This document shows, one piece after another, positions 11,000 to 22,180 of a stretch of 62,000 nt of DNA (position 1 is its first letter; each line of letters opens with the position of its first letter). Position numbers and translations under genes: made by a program. Below the pieces are notes generated by a model. It was not told the origin of the DNA. It made no database searches and saw only the letters and a list, made by a program, of their open reading frames with translations. Location: NCBI GenBank assembly GCA_037447655.1, contig JBBHKE010003393.1, forward strand, positions 59,646-121,645. Direction: 5' to 3'. Source of the DNA: Zygnema cylindricum (lineage: Eukaryota > Streptophyta > Zygnematophyceae > Zygnematales > Zygnemataceae).

Positions 11000-11228
11000 T
11001 ACACCGTGTATCGCTATTAGTGTTAACAATTTTTTCGCCACTTAAAGCATCTTTAATCCGCACCCACTTGTCCGATTTTCGATTTCAAACAACCAATTGG
11101 AAACAGAGAATCTTAATCGTCAAGTTCAACCGTCAGATCTACAATCTGACTTGTGTGCACGGAGAAAAGTTGAAAATGTGTTTTAAGCAATGAAAAAAAC
11201 ATTAACACTAATAGCCATTCACGATGTA
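11000..11228. mobile_element. TA-flanked MITE (Tc1/mariner-like), copy 1
   Basis: Terminal inverted repeats: left CACCGTGTATCGCTATTAG..., right (reverse complement) CATCGTGAATGGCTATTAG..., each continuing through GTGTTAA and a T-run into a C/G-A-C-T-T-A-A block. TA dinucleotides flank both ends. No coding capacity. Further copies lie at 52480-52700 and 54834-55375, and a degraded one near 43525-43840. Confidence 0.75.
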
Positions 11229-11381
11229 CTGTACTATAGCAAATATGTATGCATGGATAATTAATTATTTTTTATGTATATATGTACATATATGCATATA
11301 TGTTTGTCTATATTGACAACTTTAGTTATTTACGTTTATAAAGATTTATTCATATATCGTACAAATCAATCGCATGTAGTC

Positions 11382-12150
11382 ATAGTCGTTCAAACCGTTT
11401 AGTGCGAACAATTCAATCGCGACAAATTACACTTAACGAACGCATTGTACGATTTGAAAAAATCATTAAAATCGTTAATGAATCTTCATCCGTACTATTC
11501 CGGACACGTATAAAAAATGAATTTTACATATAGTGCAGTTTGTAAATTTTCCGTTAAATGAGCGCTAAACAATTTTAAATATTTAATTATGTTTACATTG
11601 CATGTGTGTATCAGAACTTCTTCATCGACTGGTAACGGACATTTGATTAATAGGTTATTGCGAAGTGTCGTAGAGCCAGTTTCAAAACTCGGCCAAGGTA
11701 AAAATTTAATCAAAATCTGTCTGTTTCCTTGCGTTCGCGGCATCCTTGCGGTTTCGTTTTCAACATTCAATGGTGGCTTCTATCAAAAAAAATTGAAGAA
11801 GATTTTTGTATAGTTTTCAAACTTACAGCGCCCAAATAGTGTGACATTTGAACGTCTCTTTTCAAAAATATCCGTACATTTGCGGTAGAATTACGTATAT
11901 GATCCAAGAAATTTACTTTCAATTTACTAGACAAAAAGTACTAATAACTATGACGTATGTTTTTGTCAAATTCCGTACATTTCTGTAAAAAACAATACAT
12001 TTTACGAAAATACTATACTTTTCCCGTAGATTGTCCATTCAGTTTACCAGACAGAAAGTACATCGCGTTTTTTTGCGATTTGTTCAACATTCACAAATTA
12101 TACGTTTAAATCGGAAAATTTTTAAAAATGGCACGATTTGTACAACAACG
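11382..12150 (+). mobile_element. 9-bp-TSD TIR element, copy a
   Basis: Starts ATAGTCGTTCAAA and ends TTTGTACAACAACG, degenerate inverted ends of the family (ATAGTTGTTCAAA ... TTTGAACAACTATG). Flanks CATGTAGTC (11373-11381) and CATGTAGTG (12151-12159) match at eight of nine. A 9-bp duplication is typical of Mutator-like elements. The interior has no gene and many CCGTAC words. Confidence 0.65.
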
Positions 12151-12164
12151 CATGTAGTGAAACC

Positions 12165-12650
12165 ATAGTTGTTTAAAACGCATTTCACGCATGATTCAAA
12201 CGCGCGTACAAAACGTAGAAATCAGAGTGGTCGATTTGAACAAATCGTAAAAATCGTTCATGAATTTTTGTCCGTACAATTCCGTACATGTAAAAAAAAT
12301 TGAATTGAACATGTAACGCAGTTTGTGTGTTTTTTGTTAAATGAGCAATAAAAAATTGTAATGATTTAAATAATTATCACACTCTATGTAGGTATCAGAA
12401 CATCTACATCAACTGGTTACGGACAACGCTCTCCTAGGATATTGAGACAATCTGTTTGCTTTCAAGTTTTCATGGCGGCTTCTTTGAAAAAAAAATGAAG
12501 AAGGCGTTTGTACACATTTCAAACTTCCCACACGCAAATAGTGTGATGCTGCAACGTCTATTTTCGANNNNNNNNNNTTTTAGCTACTACTCTATAGTAT
12601 TAATATCCAAAAGGGCTATTGATAACTGTAGCGTTTTTAACAACTATTAG
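12165..12650 (+). mobile_element. 9-bp-TSD TIR element, copy b (contains gap)
   Basis: Starts ATAGTTGTTTAAAACGC right after copy a and its target duplication. It shares the family blocks (GTCGATTTGAA, CCGTACAATTCCGTAC, GCAGTTTG, GGCGGCTTCTTT). The ten-base gap at 12567-12576 lies inside it. The candidate right end is TTTAACAACTATT near 12635-12648, so the length and duplication are unsure. Confidence 0.5.
12567..12576. other. Assembly gap (10 N)
   Basis: Ten N; length is probably nominal. Confidence 0.99.
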
Positions 12651-15500
12651 TCGGTTAAAAAAAAAATTGAATGTAGAGTAAAAAATGGGCATGTCGTCTT
12701 ACTTGAAATTTTTTAGGCGTCATAACGTTTTCTGGTTTACGGGGTTCCAAGGCAAGCAAAACAATCTAATGCATTTGAAGTAAAAAAAAACATTAGACAG
12801 TTGCCTACACAATCAAAGCTTCCTCTCTGCAGGATGCCAAGATGTACATAGCTCGAATACGTCAAATTTAAATTGGAAGAGACTTTCGGGAATCTTCCTT
12901 TAAAAAAAATGGCAGGCAACTTGACCAGATGCTACTAGAAAAAAGAGGAGAGGAGAAGAAGAGCGGAGGAGATTATGAGATTGTATTGTTTCGGTGAAGG
13001 GCTTTCAGAGAAGGTTAAATTTAAACTGCATAAGCTCGATACATGTAGAACCGTAGGACGTCTCTCCTTCGAAACTAACACATCCGTTGACAGATTACAA
13101 AAAAAAATGAAGTTTACGTAATCTAACAAAACGAACGGAACCTTGGGGCATTTGGTCTTTTGCAATACTGCGGATTTTTTAAAGTTCATTCTGCTGTACG
13201 GGTAAAAAATGAGATGTAAGTTAAAAAAAAAATTGGCTGATTATCAACAATTTTTGCGATGTCAATAGTTATCGGGAAAACCTATAATTATCATATCTCA
13301 TCGACGATTTTGATTAATAAACATCATTACTTGTAAAGGGGCAGTGTTGATCAAAGGAAAAAACGGGAAATTTGACCGCCGACTAGAAAATGCCCAGAAA
13401 ACTTACTGGAGATCGGTAGAGCTCAAGCGTTGCAATTCGACCATAAATAGGGACATCCATGAGTGGCTGGAGGTTGAAAAGAAAAGACACTACAATCATT
13501 ATTACATTCTTTCGAAGAAAACAAAAACTTTTCGGAAACTACAACATCTGTTAGGTGAACAAATGTTAATCTGCCAAAACAATATTTACCATTATGCATT
13601 AAAGCTTTTGTTTTTGTCATTTAGGCAACAAAGTCCAAATATATTACCAAATTTTCAAGCTCACTTCAAGGGGATTCATAGACTTTGTATACTATACATC
13701 AACTGGCTTCAATTAAACAGTTCATGGATACAACCAAAACTTTGACAAATTTACATCATAAATACATCATACCAATATTACATGAAGAGATTATAACTTA
13801 TTTTACAATGTTTAACCAAAATAAAACATACAGGTAAAGCCAAACATAGCCAGTTTTTGACAAAATTATCATAAACACCCAAAAAACACACTAAACACAC
13901 ACACAAACAAACAAACAAAAATTCACAAAATCAGAATCAAAACCAACACCGATAAAAAAAATGATAAATGTACCTGAAGGCCAGTTGGAGTAAGCAAGTG
14001 TATCTCGATTCGAGTACATTTTCTGACAATCGGTCAAGAATTGCTACAGAAAAAAAGATGGTAAAACAACAATCTACGGAAACAACCAGCAATACCAAGA
14101 ATCCACGCTAAGAATTTATACTAACAACCATACTAAATCATACATGCTAGCATTCCATACAAAAAAACTCATACTACAAAATTCATACTAAAAATTCAAT
14201 GCCAAAAAAACATACAAATCATACTAGAAAATCCATGGCAAAAAGTAAAGGAGATACTCTACTGTCCATTTGCCCTCCATTTTTTCTACCTCCCTCCTAA
14301 TACCTCAAAAAAATTGGTCATTTAATCTGCCCTCCCAAGCAAATCAGTCTCTCTGTAAAAAACTAAAACCAAAACAAAATAAATAATGATAACAATCAGA
14401 AACACCGGAAAACCCTCACAAACCTTGAACCCCAACTCAAGAAGTAGTACTACATCACGCGAAAAAAAAAAAAAAAAGCTGTCAACAAGAGAACAGAACC
14501 TGCACAAAAATATCAACAGCCTTGCCCTAGAAGAATCTGTGACCTAAAACCCTGAAAAACATTGTTCCATGTTGCGTCTTCAACAACAAAAACAATCTGT
14601 GTCTTCGACAGTAAAGACAAATCTCCATTTTCAACAATACAGATAAATCTCTGTCTTCAACAATCAGTAATAAAGACAGGCCTTGACAGGATACGCAATG
14701 ATAAGATTGAGGTCGGTCGAGCTTGTAAAGTATCCGACGGCCGAATGTGTCACATTTGTCGGCTTGTGAGCTGTCACAACATAATTCCACGTCGACATGA
14801 CGTCACCACTTGTAACGTAAGTAGCGTAGCCAAATGTCCTCAAATTAGGTTAGTAGATGCCTGGCAGCTGACAGCCGTCACTTCCTTAACACGTCAAACC
14901 ACTTCGAAACTTCCGGGCAAAAAACTGTCCACAATACCCCTTCCGCATATAGAAAATAGAATAGAATAATGTCAGAATATACTCTCCTTCTCCCACTCTC
15001 CCTCCTTCTTTTTACGAAATTTGTTGGTTAAGTTACAGTACTTCCTGGTGAACCGAAAGGCCAGGAATATAGTATGGAAAAAAGAGGAAAAAAGATGTCA
15101 AGGAACAGGATTAAAAGGATGTGGACAGAGGAAGACGAAGCGAGTCAATTGTAAGCATATGACATAGCAGGAGAGGGGAGACAGGCTGACACGTGATCGA
15201 CAGGGAGAAGAGTCCGAGAGACGCCACGTGGCATTTGAAAGCCAAAAACTCTTGCGCCTCTTTGTGAAGGGAATGGTGGACGGTTGTACGAGAAAATGTA
15301 CTTGTCAACGTACAGCAGCGTGGGCAGGGCGTACGGTCCATCGCACTGTACTTTTGGGGATCGATCGTTAGATTGAAATGTACAAGCTATAATATAGGGG
15401 AAACATATATTGACGGAGTATAATCTGCTATATCAACGGAAATGTTTTAGGAAGAGATATATTTACGATACGACAAATGAATTGGTACAATACTTTTGTA
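12651..15500. other. Long stretch without a convincing gene
   Basis: AT-rich. Reading frames of 133 codons (13344-13745, plus) and 135 codons (14562-14969, plus) carry no motif I recognise; the first is rich in K/R/Y/H and begins in non-repetitive DNA, so an unknown exon cannot be excluded. A block at about 13003-13060 recurs at 18604-18665 (CTGCATAAGCTCGATACATG). Simple sequence includes CAAACAAACAAACAAA near 13905. Confidence 0.35.
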
Positions 15501-15510
15501 ATACTACAAC

Positions 15511-16218
15511 ATAGTTGTTCAAAACGTATTTTACGCACGTTTCGAACGAGCGTACAATACGTATAAACTGGAGAGGTCGATTTGAAAAAAACGATAATGA
15601 ATTTTTTTCCGTACAAATTCGTACATTTTTAAAAAATTGAATTGAACATGTACCGTAGTTTGTACGCTTTCCGTTAAATGAGCGGTAAAAAACATTTTAT
15701 AATTAGATTTATATTAAATTTGGAGATAAGTCGTATCATTTACATCTACTGTACTGTTTAAGGACGAGTATACCGGGATATACTATACGACGTACACAGG
15801 CGCAGGTTCAAATCCTGTGAAATGCGTTTCTATTATTTTTATCTACTGCCGTGGCGTCGGTAATGGCGTCTTCTGTGATTTTTCGCGTCCAGCTGTTCAA
15901 GTAATAATGGCGGCTTCTTTTCGAAATTTGAAGAAGACGCCCGTACAAAATTTGAACTCACGGCGCTCAAATAGTGTGACGCCGCAACGTCTCTTTTTGG
16001 AAATATTTATAGATGTCACATTATTTTTCCGTACAATCCATGTAAATTCTGTTCGGTTTACTGAACAGAAAGTACGGGTACGTGCATCGATTATTTTTTG
16101 TAAACTACCCTACAGTTTCCGTAAAAAATCTAACAGTTACAGTATTTTGTTCATTAGTTTCCGTAATATGTGTAGAAACTGTAAAAAATGGAAAAAACCC
16201 GCGTATTGAACAACTAGG
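15511..16218 (+). mobile_element. 9-bp-TSD TIR element, copy c
   Basis: ATAGTTGTTCAAAACG at the left, CGTATTGAACAACTAGG at the right; flanked by identical 9-mers TACTACAAC (15502-15510 and 16219-16227). Inside, a T-arm/B-box-like GCAGGTTCAAATCCTG lies at about 15803-15818. No protein is encoded. Confidence 0.8.
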
Positions 16219-16297
16219 TACTACAACCATAGTTCAAAAGTAGGGGAAAGTACACCCATACAATATGCCTATTGTACGCAAAAAAATACAATATACC

Positions 16298-17020
16298 ATA
16301 GTTGTTCACGGCGATTAGTGCGAACATACCGTACGTGACGAATTATACGTAACAAACGCATTGAACCTTTTGATCAAATCGCAAAAAATCGTTAATGAAT
16401 TTCCTTCCGTACTATTCCGTACATAAAAAAACAAAAAACTATTACATATAACGCAGTTTGCAAGTTTTTCCCGTTTAATGAGCGGTAAAATAATAAATTC
16501 TTTAAATTTTTATCACAATTTTTTTTGGTAACGGAATGACTCTGCCAAATGGTAGTCTTATCGTTCACCATAGGATGTGCTTTGAAGTTTACGTCTCCGG
16601 GTTCGAATGCTACGAAGATAGCGATTTTAGCAATTTTCGTCTCTGTTCCATGGCGACTTCTTTCAAAAAAAATTGAAGACGACGCCCGTACAAATTTCAA
16701 ACTGAACGCGCGAAATTATTGTGACGTTCAACGTCTCTTTTCGAAAATGTCCGTACATTTTCGATTATATAACGTACAACTTCCGTGGTATTTCTGTTCA
16801 ATTCACTGAACAGAAAGTACCAATAAGTGCGACGCATATTTCCCGTTTTATTCCGTACATATCCGTTAAAAAATGTACAGTTACAGTAATTAGTTTACAG
16901 GTTTCTGTAAAATTTCAGTTTCAGTTTACAGTACACGTTTTTTTACGATTTTTTCAAAAGTCACGAATTATACGTTTCAATCGCAAAAAAGGAAAAAATC
17001 GCGCGATTTGAACAACTATG
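16298..17020 (+). mobile_element. 9-bp-TSD TIR element, copy d
   Basis: ATAGTTGTTCACGGCG at the left, CGATTTGAACAACTATG at the right; flanked by identical 9-mers CAATATACC (16289-16297 and 17021-17029). A tRNA-like stretch with TGCCAAATGGTAG (A-box-like) and CCGGGTTCGAATGC (B-box-like) sits at about 16540-16610, the position where copy c has its B-box-like word. Confidence 0.82.
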
Positions 17021-17060
17021 CAATATACCATTAAGACCCATATTGTATTGGCCGCAAAAC

Positions 17061-18148
17061 ATAGTTGTTCAAAACGTATTTTACGCACGTTTCGAACGCG
17101 CGTACAATACGTAGAAACTGGAGAGGTCGATTTGAAAAAATCGTAAAAAAAAACGTTAATGAATTTTTTTTCCGTACAAATCCGTACATTTTAAAAAAAT
17201 TGAATTGAACATGTACCGCAGTTTGTATGCTTTCCGTTAAATGAGCGGAAAAAACAATATGTAATCAAATTTTTAAAACCAGTGTCTTATAGACGACGTA
17301 TACACGCGCAGGTTCAAATCCTGCGAAACGCAATTTTATTGTAATAAAGTTATCCGTCCTTCACAGACAGGCAGCCATGGCCTTCTCTCTCAACCACTCC
17401 GAGAGCATGCAACTTTAAAAAAACAAAGTTCAGGCCATATGCAGATTCCAATTTTCATCATTCAACATTGCACGACGTAACACATTGATAAAAAAAAACA
17501 AAAACAATCACATTAGAACAAAAAAAAAACACATGTGTCCTTTAACTATTTTTACTCTAAATCTTCTTCCCCTACATCGAATTCCATCATGTCTTCATCT
17601 GAATCGTCTTCCCTAACCTCCCCTTCCTCTTCTTCCCATTCTATCATATTTTCTTCATAGCTGTTTTGGAGGTCCGTGACTTCTTCGTCAACGGCTTCAA
17701 CGACAGTTTACTAACTATTGTCGTGGCGTCGGTAATGGCGTCTTCTGTGATTTTTCGCGTTCACTTGTTCAAGTAATAATGGCGGCTTCTTTTCAAAATT
17801 TGAAAAAGACGCCAATACAAAATTTGAACTCACGGCGCTCAAATAGTGTGACACCGCAACGTCTCTTTTTGGAAATATTTGTAGACGTCACATTATTTTT
17901 CCGTACAATCCATGTACATTCTGTTCGGTTTATTGAACAGAAAGTACGGATACGTGCATCGAATCTTTTTTTGTAAATTACCGTACAGTTTCCGTAAAAC
18001 ATTTTACAGTTACAGTATTTTGTTTATTAGTTTCCGTAATATGTCAGTTTCAATTTACAGTAGGCGTTTTTTTGCGTATTTTTGAAAAGTCACGTAGAAT
18101 ACGTAGAAACTGGAAAAAATGAACAAATGCGCGTATTGAACAACTTGG
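17061..18148 (+). mobile_element. 9-bp-TSD TIR element, copy e (long form)
   Basis: ATAGTTGTTCAAAACG at the left and GTATTGAACAACTTGG at the right, flanked by CCGCAAAAC (17052-17060) and CCGCAAAAT (18149-18157), eight of nine. At 1088 bp it is about 370 bp longer than copies c and d. The extra DNA (about 17345-17715) lies after the B-box-like GCAGGTTCAAATCCTG and holds an acidic reading frame on the minus strand. Confidence 0.8.
17552..17701 (-). pseudogene. Acidic C-terminal coding fragment inside element e
   Basis: A 49-codon frame on the minus strand ends in TAA at 17552-17554. About half of the residues are Asp or Glu, for example EWEEEEGEVREDDSDED and DVGEEDLE. It has no start codon of its own: an in-frame TAA lies just upstream. 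It could be the last exon of a captured host gene or the tail of a lost transposase. The composition resembles acidic tails of nuclear proteins, but no family can be named. Confidence 0.3.
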
Positions 18149-18279
18149 CCGCAAAATGAAATAAAATAGTGACAGGGTTAAGTTGCACATCGTTCGATAG
18201 AGAATTAAACGTCATGTCTAAATTTTGAAAAACATTCGTACAAAAAAATATTTTTCTGTGAGTTTTGAGGTATTTTTTA

Positions 18280-18470
18280 TTTAAACCATCAGATTTGGAC
18301 AATCGGACGGTCGCTGGTCAAAGTAGCGACTTAAAAAGGTCACATGAAAATCCCATAACACAACTTATGATAGGACTATCGTTAGATTTGGACGATCGCA
18401 CGGTTGGTGATAAAAGTAGCGACTTAAGAAGATCACATGAAAAGCCCAAACACAACTTACGATAAAGGCG
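18280..18470. repeat. Two-copy tandem repeat, about 90-bp unit
   Basis: GATTTGGACAATCGGACGGT...AGTAGCGACTTAAAAAGGTCACATGAAAA is followed by a diverged copy GATTTGGACGATCGCACGGT...AGTAGCGACTTAAGAAGATCACATGAAAA. An open frame across both copies (18265-18465) merely repeats itself. Confidence 0.75.
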
Positions 18471-18603
18471 TCGACAAAAGGCCTACAATTGAAACGCCTA
18501 CTTTTGAACTATGACTACAAAATAAGAACAGAAACGTACTGTACTGTAGTGTAAGAAAACAAATACAGTACAGTACAACACTGTAGCATCATATTTCACC
18601 TCA

Positions 18604-18665
18604 TGCTTTCAGATAAGGTTAACCCTAAACTGCGTAAGCTCGATACATGTCGACCCGTAGGACGT
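18604..18665. repeat. Dispersed repeat shared with about 13003-13060
   Basis: Shared words CTTTCAGA.AAGGTTAA, TAAGCTCGATACATGT and CCGTAGGACGTCT occur in the same order at both sites. Confidence 0.6.
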
Positions 18666-18949
18666 CTATGGAACGTTATGGTCTCATGGACTTTCGTAAC
18701 GTTATAGAATCTATTTTCACACGGAGACCGCCAGTGGGAAAGTGAGAATCTTGGCTTTGAATCGCAAAACCTTCAGATTATAGAAGTCCCATGCGCATAA
18801 CACGCACGGATTAAACTAACGATTACTACGTACAATGCGCATCAAACGATTTCGGAATTATTAAAATTCATACATTATTTTGATGTTTAAATTTCAAAAT
18901 TTTGAAATATTTAATACCTTAAAAAAATTGAAAATGCGACGAACTAACG

Positions 18950-19190
18950 GCGAGGCATCCTCATCGCTGAACCAGTGAGCATCACTGTACCAGCGACCAG
19001 ACTGCCTCGTCGCTAAACTAGCGACCAGATTGTCGTCAGTGTACCAGCGACTAGAGTGCCTCGTCCTTCAACCAGCAACCAGACTGCCTAGTTTAACAAC
19101 CAGGCATAGCAATGGGGCAGTCTGACTGCCTGCAGCGACCAGACTGCCGGGTTGCTAAACCAACGACCAGACTGCCTCGTCGTTGGTATA
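18950..19190. repeat. Degenerate minisatellite (ACCAGCGACCAGACTGCCTC)
   Basis: About eight diverged copies of a unit built on AGCGACCAGACTGCCTCGTC with spacers such as GCTAAACTAGCG. No coding signal. Confidence 0.75.
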
Positions 19191-20844
19191 ACATGTCCTT
19201 CTTAAAAAATGTCCAGAATAAAAAAAAACATGTCCACAATAAAAAAAGACAAAGTTCACATTGAAACAAAAAAAGAACAAACTTTGTATTAATTTGGTGG
19301 ATATAGTCTAATTTTCATATTACAAATATGTCAACTCATTGCAGGCTGTCATGCCGTAAGACGTCAGCTGGTATTATGATTATATCGTGTACTAATTGAA
19401 GTTTCGGTGACGTGACAAGTACATATCCGAAAGTACAACTAGAGATTCGTACGGGACAAAGGTCGAAATATACTCTCGTACGGCACCACGGGAACACAAT
19501 ATGAAATCAGCGTGGAATTCGACCACGGTACGGCATCAGACGTCAAAAATTCAAACGGCTATAAACCTATCAGGTGTCTGAAGTCATGAACCCTTGGAGG
19601 TTCATGCATCATTTTTGCTTAGCTTAGGGAGGGTTTTTATCCTCGAGGTGTGGATGTAAGGCAGTCCGAGGCGGCCACGCAGCGGTCGTCGCTTGAAACT
19701 GGCACTGTTTTAACATAGAAACCTGCCTGCTCAGAGACATGTAAAAATTAGTGTAGCCGTACGGATTAGTGAGAGCATAGGATAAATGCCATTTGGCAAG
19801 ATAGTAACCTTTGCAAATTAAGTACGGGAATCAACAACTTTTGCAAATTAAGTACGGGAATCCAACATTGGAAGGTTGTCGTTTTCTGACAAGCATTATT
19901 CTCGAGATTTGTCGAACTCTACTATTAGGGTTTCACCTGAATATTTAGTGACATGCTAGTTTTTGAGTTAGGGTTTTTTCTTTTTCAGACCCATAGTTTC
20001 ATGCTAGTAATTGTCTCTGAGCTTCTCCTTTTATTTGTATTAAGACCTTACCTAATCTACCAGCGCAAGCCAGCCTGCAAGGTTTCCCTCCAGACTATTT
20101 TCTACTTGCTGTGATTTGTGAATTGCGTCTGTGGACTTGGCGTTTTCTTGCTGTCTGGACGCTGACCGTACAGGCTGGTACTCACCTTGTCTGGCCTTGG
20201 AGGAATGCCGGTTATCTCGGCTCTTTCATCCGGCTAAGGAAGGGTTCTTACAAGCTGATTGGACTCCTGTAGGGAATATTGATGACTTCAGGGCCTAGTG
20301 GCTACTGTCGCAAATATTCCCGTACTTAATTTGTTTTTATTTCTAATTTTCTGTATTCCTGGTGTTAATTAGTTTCTTTATTTCTAGTTTATTTTAATTT
20401 GCTTATTTCTATCTTTCTTCATTATTGGTGACAATTGCTTTCTTTCCATCTAGTTATTGTAATTTGTTTCTTTCCCAGTCTGGTTGTTTTCGTTGGATTG
20501 CTTTGATCTGTTTTTATTTTTGATCTTTAGGGTTTCGTTGCTAGTGTGCTTGGAGTTTGATATTTCCGATTTTATCTGGACATCCGGTATAGTTTCCTCT
20601 TGTTGTCCACCTACCGGATTAACTCACTCAGAAAACCTAGCAAACCTAAAAAAACTTATAAAAAAAAAATCCATATTCAAAACCAAGAAAAAAAAAACAA
20701 ATATATATTCATTTATATATATAAATTAGCTTGCACGAATTATCACATAAAATTATAACAGCTTTAATAGTTGGGTAGAGCGTAGCTTAAAGCTGATACG
20801 CGTACCCTAACAGGCTACTAACTACGTTGGTATTTTGAGCTGTG
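19191..20844. other. Intergenic, no feature seen
   Basis: Contains a small direct repeat (TTTGCAAATTAAGTACGGGA at about 19813-19832 and 19839-19858) and a T-rich block at 20320-20520. No motif-bearing frame. Confidence 0.4.
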
Positions 20845-20976
20845 ATATCTTTTCGACGATTCGGAGTTGGAAGGAGGTTGGAGCATCGCTGGGAGACATT
20901 ACAGATCGCTATATCTTTTCGACGATTCGGAGTTGGAAGGAGGTTGGAGCATCGCTGGGAGACATTACAGATCGCT
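20845..20976. repeat. Exact tandem duplication of a 66-bp unit
   Basis: Units 20845-20910 and 20911-20976 appear identical base for base, beginning ATATCTTTTCGACGATTCGG and ending ACATTACAGATCGCT. The identity indicates a recent event or conversion. Confidence 0.93.
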
Positions 20977-21119
20977 CCAGGTGAGTAATCGGGTCCTTGT
21001 GGTTGCAGGCGCGTGATAGGTTGTGAAGCGCGATAACCTAGAGGGGTTAGGATCCGACCGAAGGCTGTGCCTTCCTTTTCGCATAGGCATTGTGGTTGCA
21101 TTTTCTTTAGATCTGACCG

Positions 21120-21260
21120 TGATTGGTCTTGGATAGCGACTTCTTGTCTATTACATTGGCCTTGTTTGGCCAGGATAATTTCCTGTTTTATTACATCTGG
21201 CCTTGTGGGCCTTGGATAGTTTCCTGTTTACTACATCTGGCCACAAGTGGCCTTGCATAG
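21120..21260. repeat. Degenerate tandem repeat (ACATCTGGCC...TTCCTGTTTA)
   Basis: Three diverged units with TTACATTGGCC, TTACATCTGGCC and CTACATCTGGCC followed by TTGG/TTGCATAGTTTCCTG words; unit about 55-60 bp. Confidence 0.6.
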
Positions 21261-21393
21261 GTGACATGTTTCGTCTTGGAGTGGCTTGAAGTGACCTATT
21301 GTGGTATTGCTTAGATCAGGCTGTGAACAGCCTTGTTAGGGGTATTCACGATTAGACTAACCCCGGTGATACAGAATAGATCAAATCGTTTAC

Positions 21394-21444
21394 GGGGGTG
21401 CTTGTTTGCGTGGGTGCTTGTTTGCGTGGGTGCTTGTTTGCGTG
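21394..21444. repeat. Three-copy 16-bp tandem repeat
   Basis: GGTGCTTGTTTGCGTG three times in a row. Confidence 0.9.
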
Positions 21445-21599
21445 AATTTGAAGACTTACAATGTGATTTGATTATTTGATCTGGCGGTGGGCATTTGCAC
21501 ACTGACCCTGAGTAGGGTCTGGCATCTAGTTGCATCCAGATAGGACGACTGTCTGTTTACATGCCAACGGACTGGAACAATTTACCATTTCCAGCGGGT

Positions 21600-21700
21600 A
21601 CCACTAGAAGCTCCAGTCTTTACCGTGGACCGGACCGGGATCTGATTCCCGCCCGCTCACCTCCTGTCCTGTTTCTAGGTCATACTGGTCATACCGCTCA
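21600..21700. other. tRNA-like word and duplication breakpoint
   Basis: ACCGGGATCTGATTCCCG at about 21627-21645 has the shape of a T-arm. Immediately right of about 21703 the sequence becomes nearly identical to 60109 onward, so a duplication breakpoint lies here. Confidence 0.4.
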
Positions 21701-21703
21701 GTC

Positions 21704-22180
21704 TCCAACAAAAGAAATAACAGTGAGAGTCAAATAAATGAGAAGGAAATTGTTGCAACTAAGGAAATGAAACAAGAGAATGCAGTTAAAACAAAAGAAA
21801 CTAAGAAAGCTGCAGTAGAAAAACCTACCTCAGTGGCCAGAAAAACCCCAACGAAGTTTGGAGAGTGGTACGATACCACAAGTGCCCTAAGGAAGAAGTT
21901 CGCCGGGATGGCTCAAGCCAAAGAGCCTTTAACTCTCCACCAAACACTCAATGGCGAGGACGAGGAAAAGTGGAAGGCCGCTGTCAATGAGGAAATGACA
22001 TCTATCCTGCAAAACAATAAATGGACGTTAAAAGACTTGCAGCAAGGAAGAAAACCAATTGGCAGCAAGTGGACCTTTTGCATCAAAAGAAATGCAGACA
22101 AAACAATCGATCGCTACAAGGCAAGGCTAGTGGCTAAGGGTTACACACATAAAAAAGGCATCGACTACAAAGAAACATTC
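21704..22180 (+). pseudogene. Host copia RT, 5' part (level 1 of the nest)
   Basis: Copia pol linker and RT N-terminus: TKFGEWYDTTSALRKKF, WKAAVNEEMTSILQNN, then IDRYKARLVAKGYTHKKG and IDYKETF. The frame breaks exactly at 22180, where the gypsy LTR begins, and RT homology resumes at 35935. Compared with its twin at 60109-60608, a 24-26 bp segment near 21836 is absent between short TGGCC repeats. The twin shows that the family is copia-4, whose gag starts at 57630. Confidence 0.88.

Noticed and set aside
13344-13745. 133-codon frame rich in basic and aromatic residues as a possible gene
   Set aside because: No recognised domain and no convincing splice partners; kept only as a note in the 12651-15500 entry.
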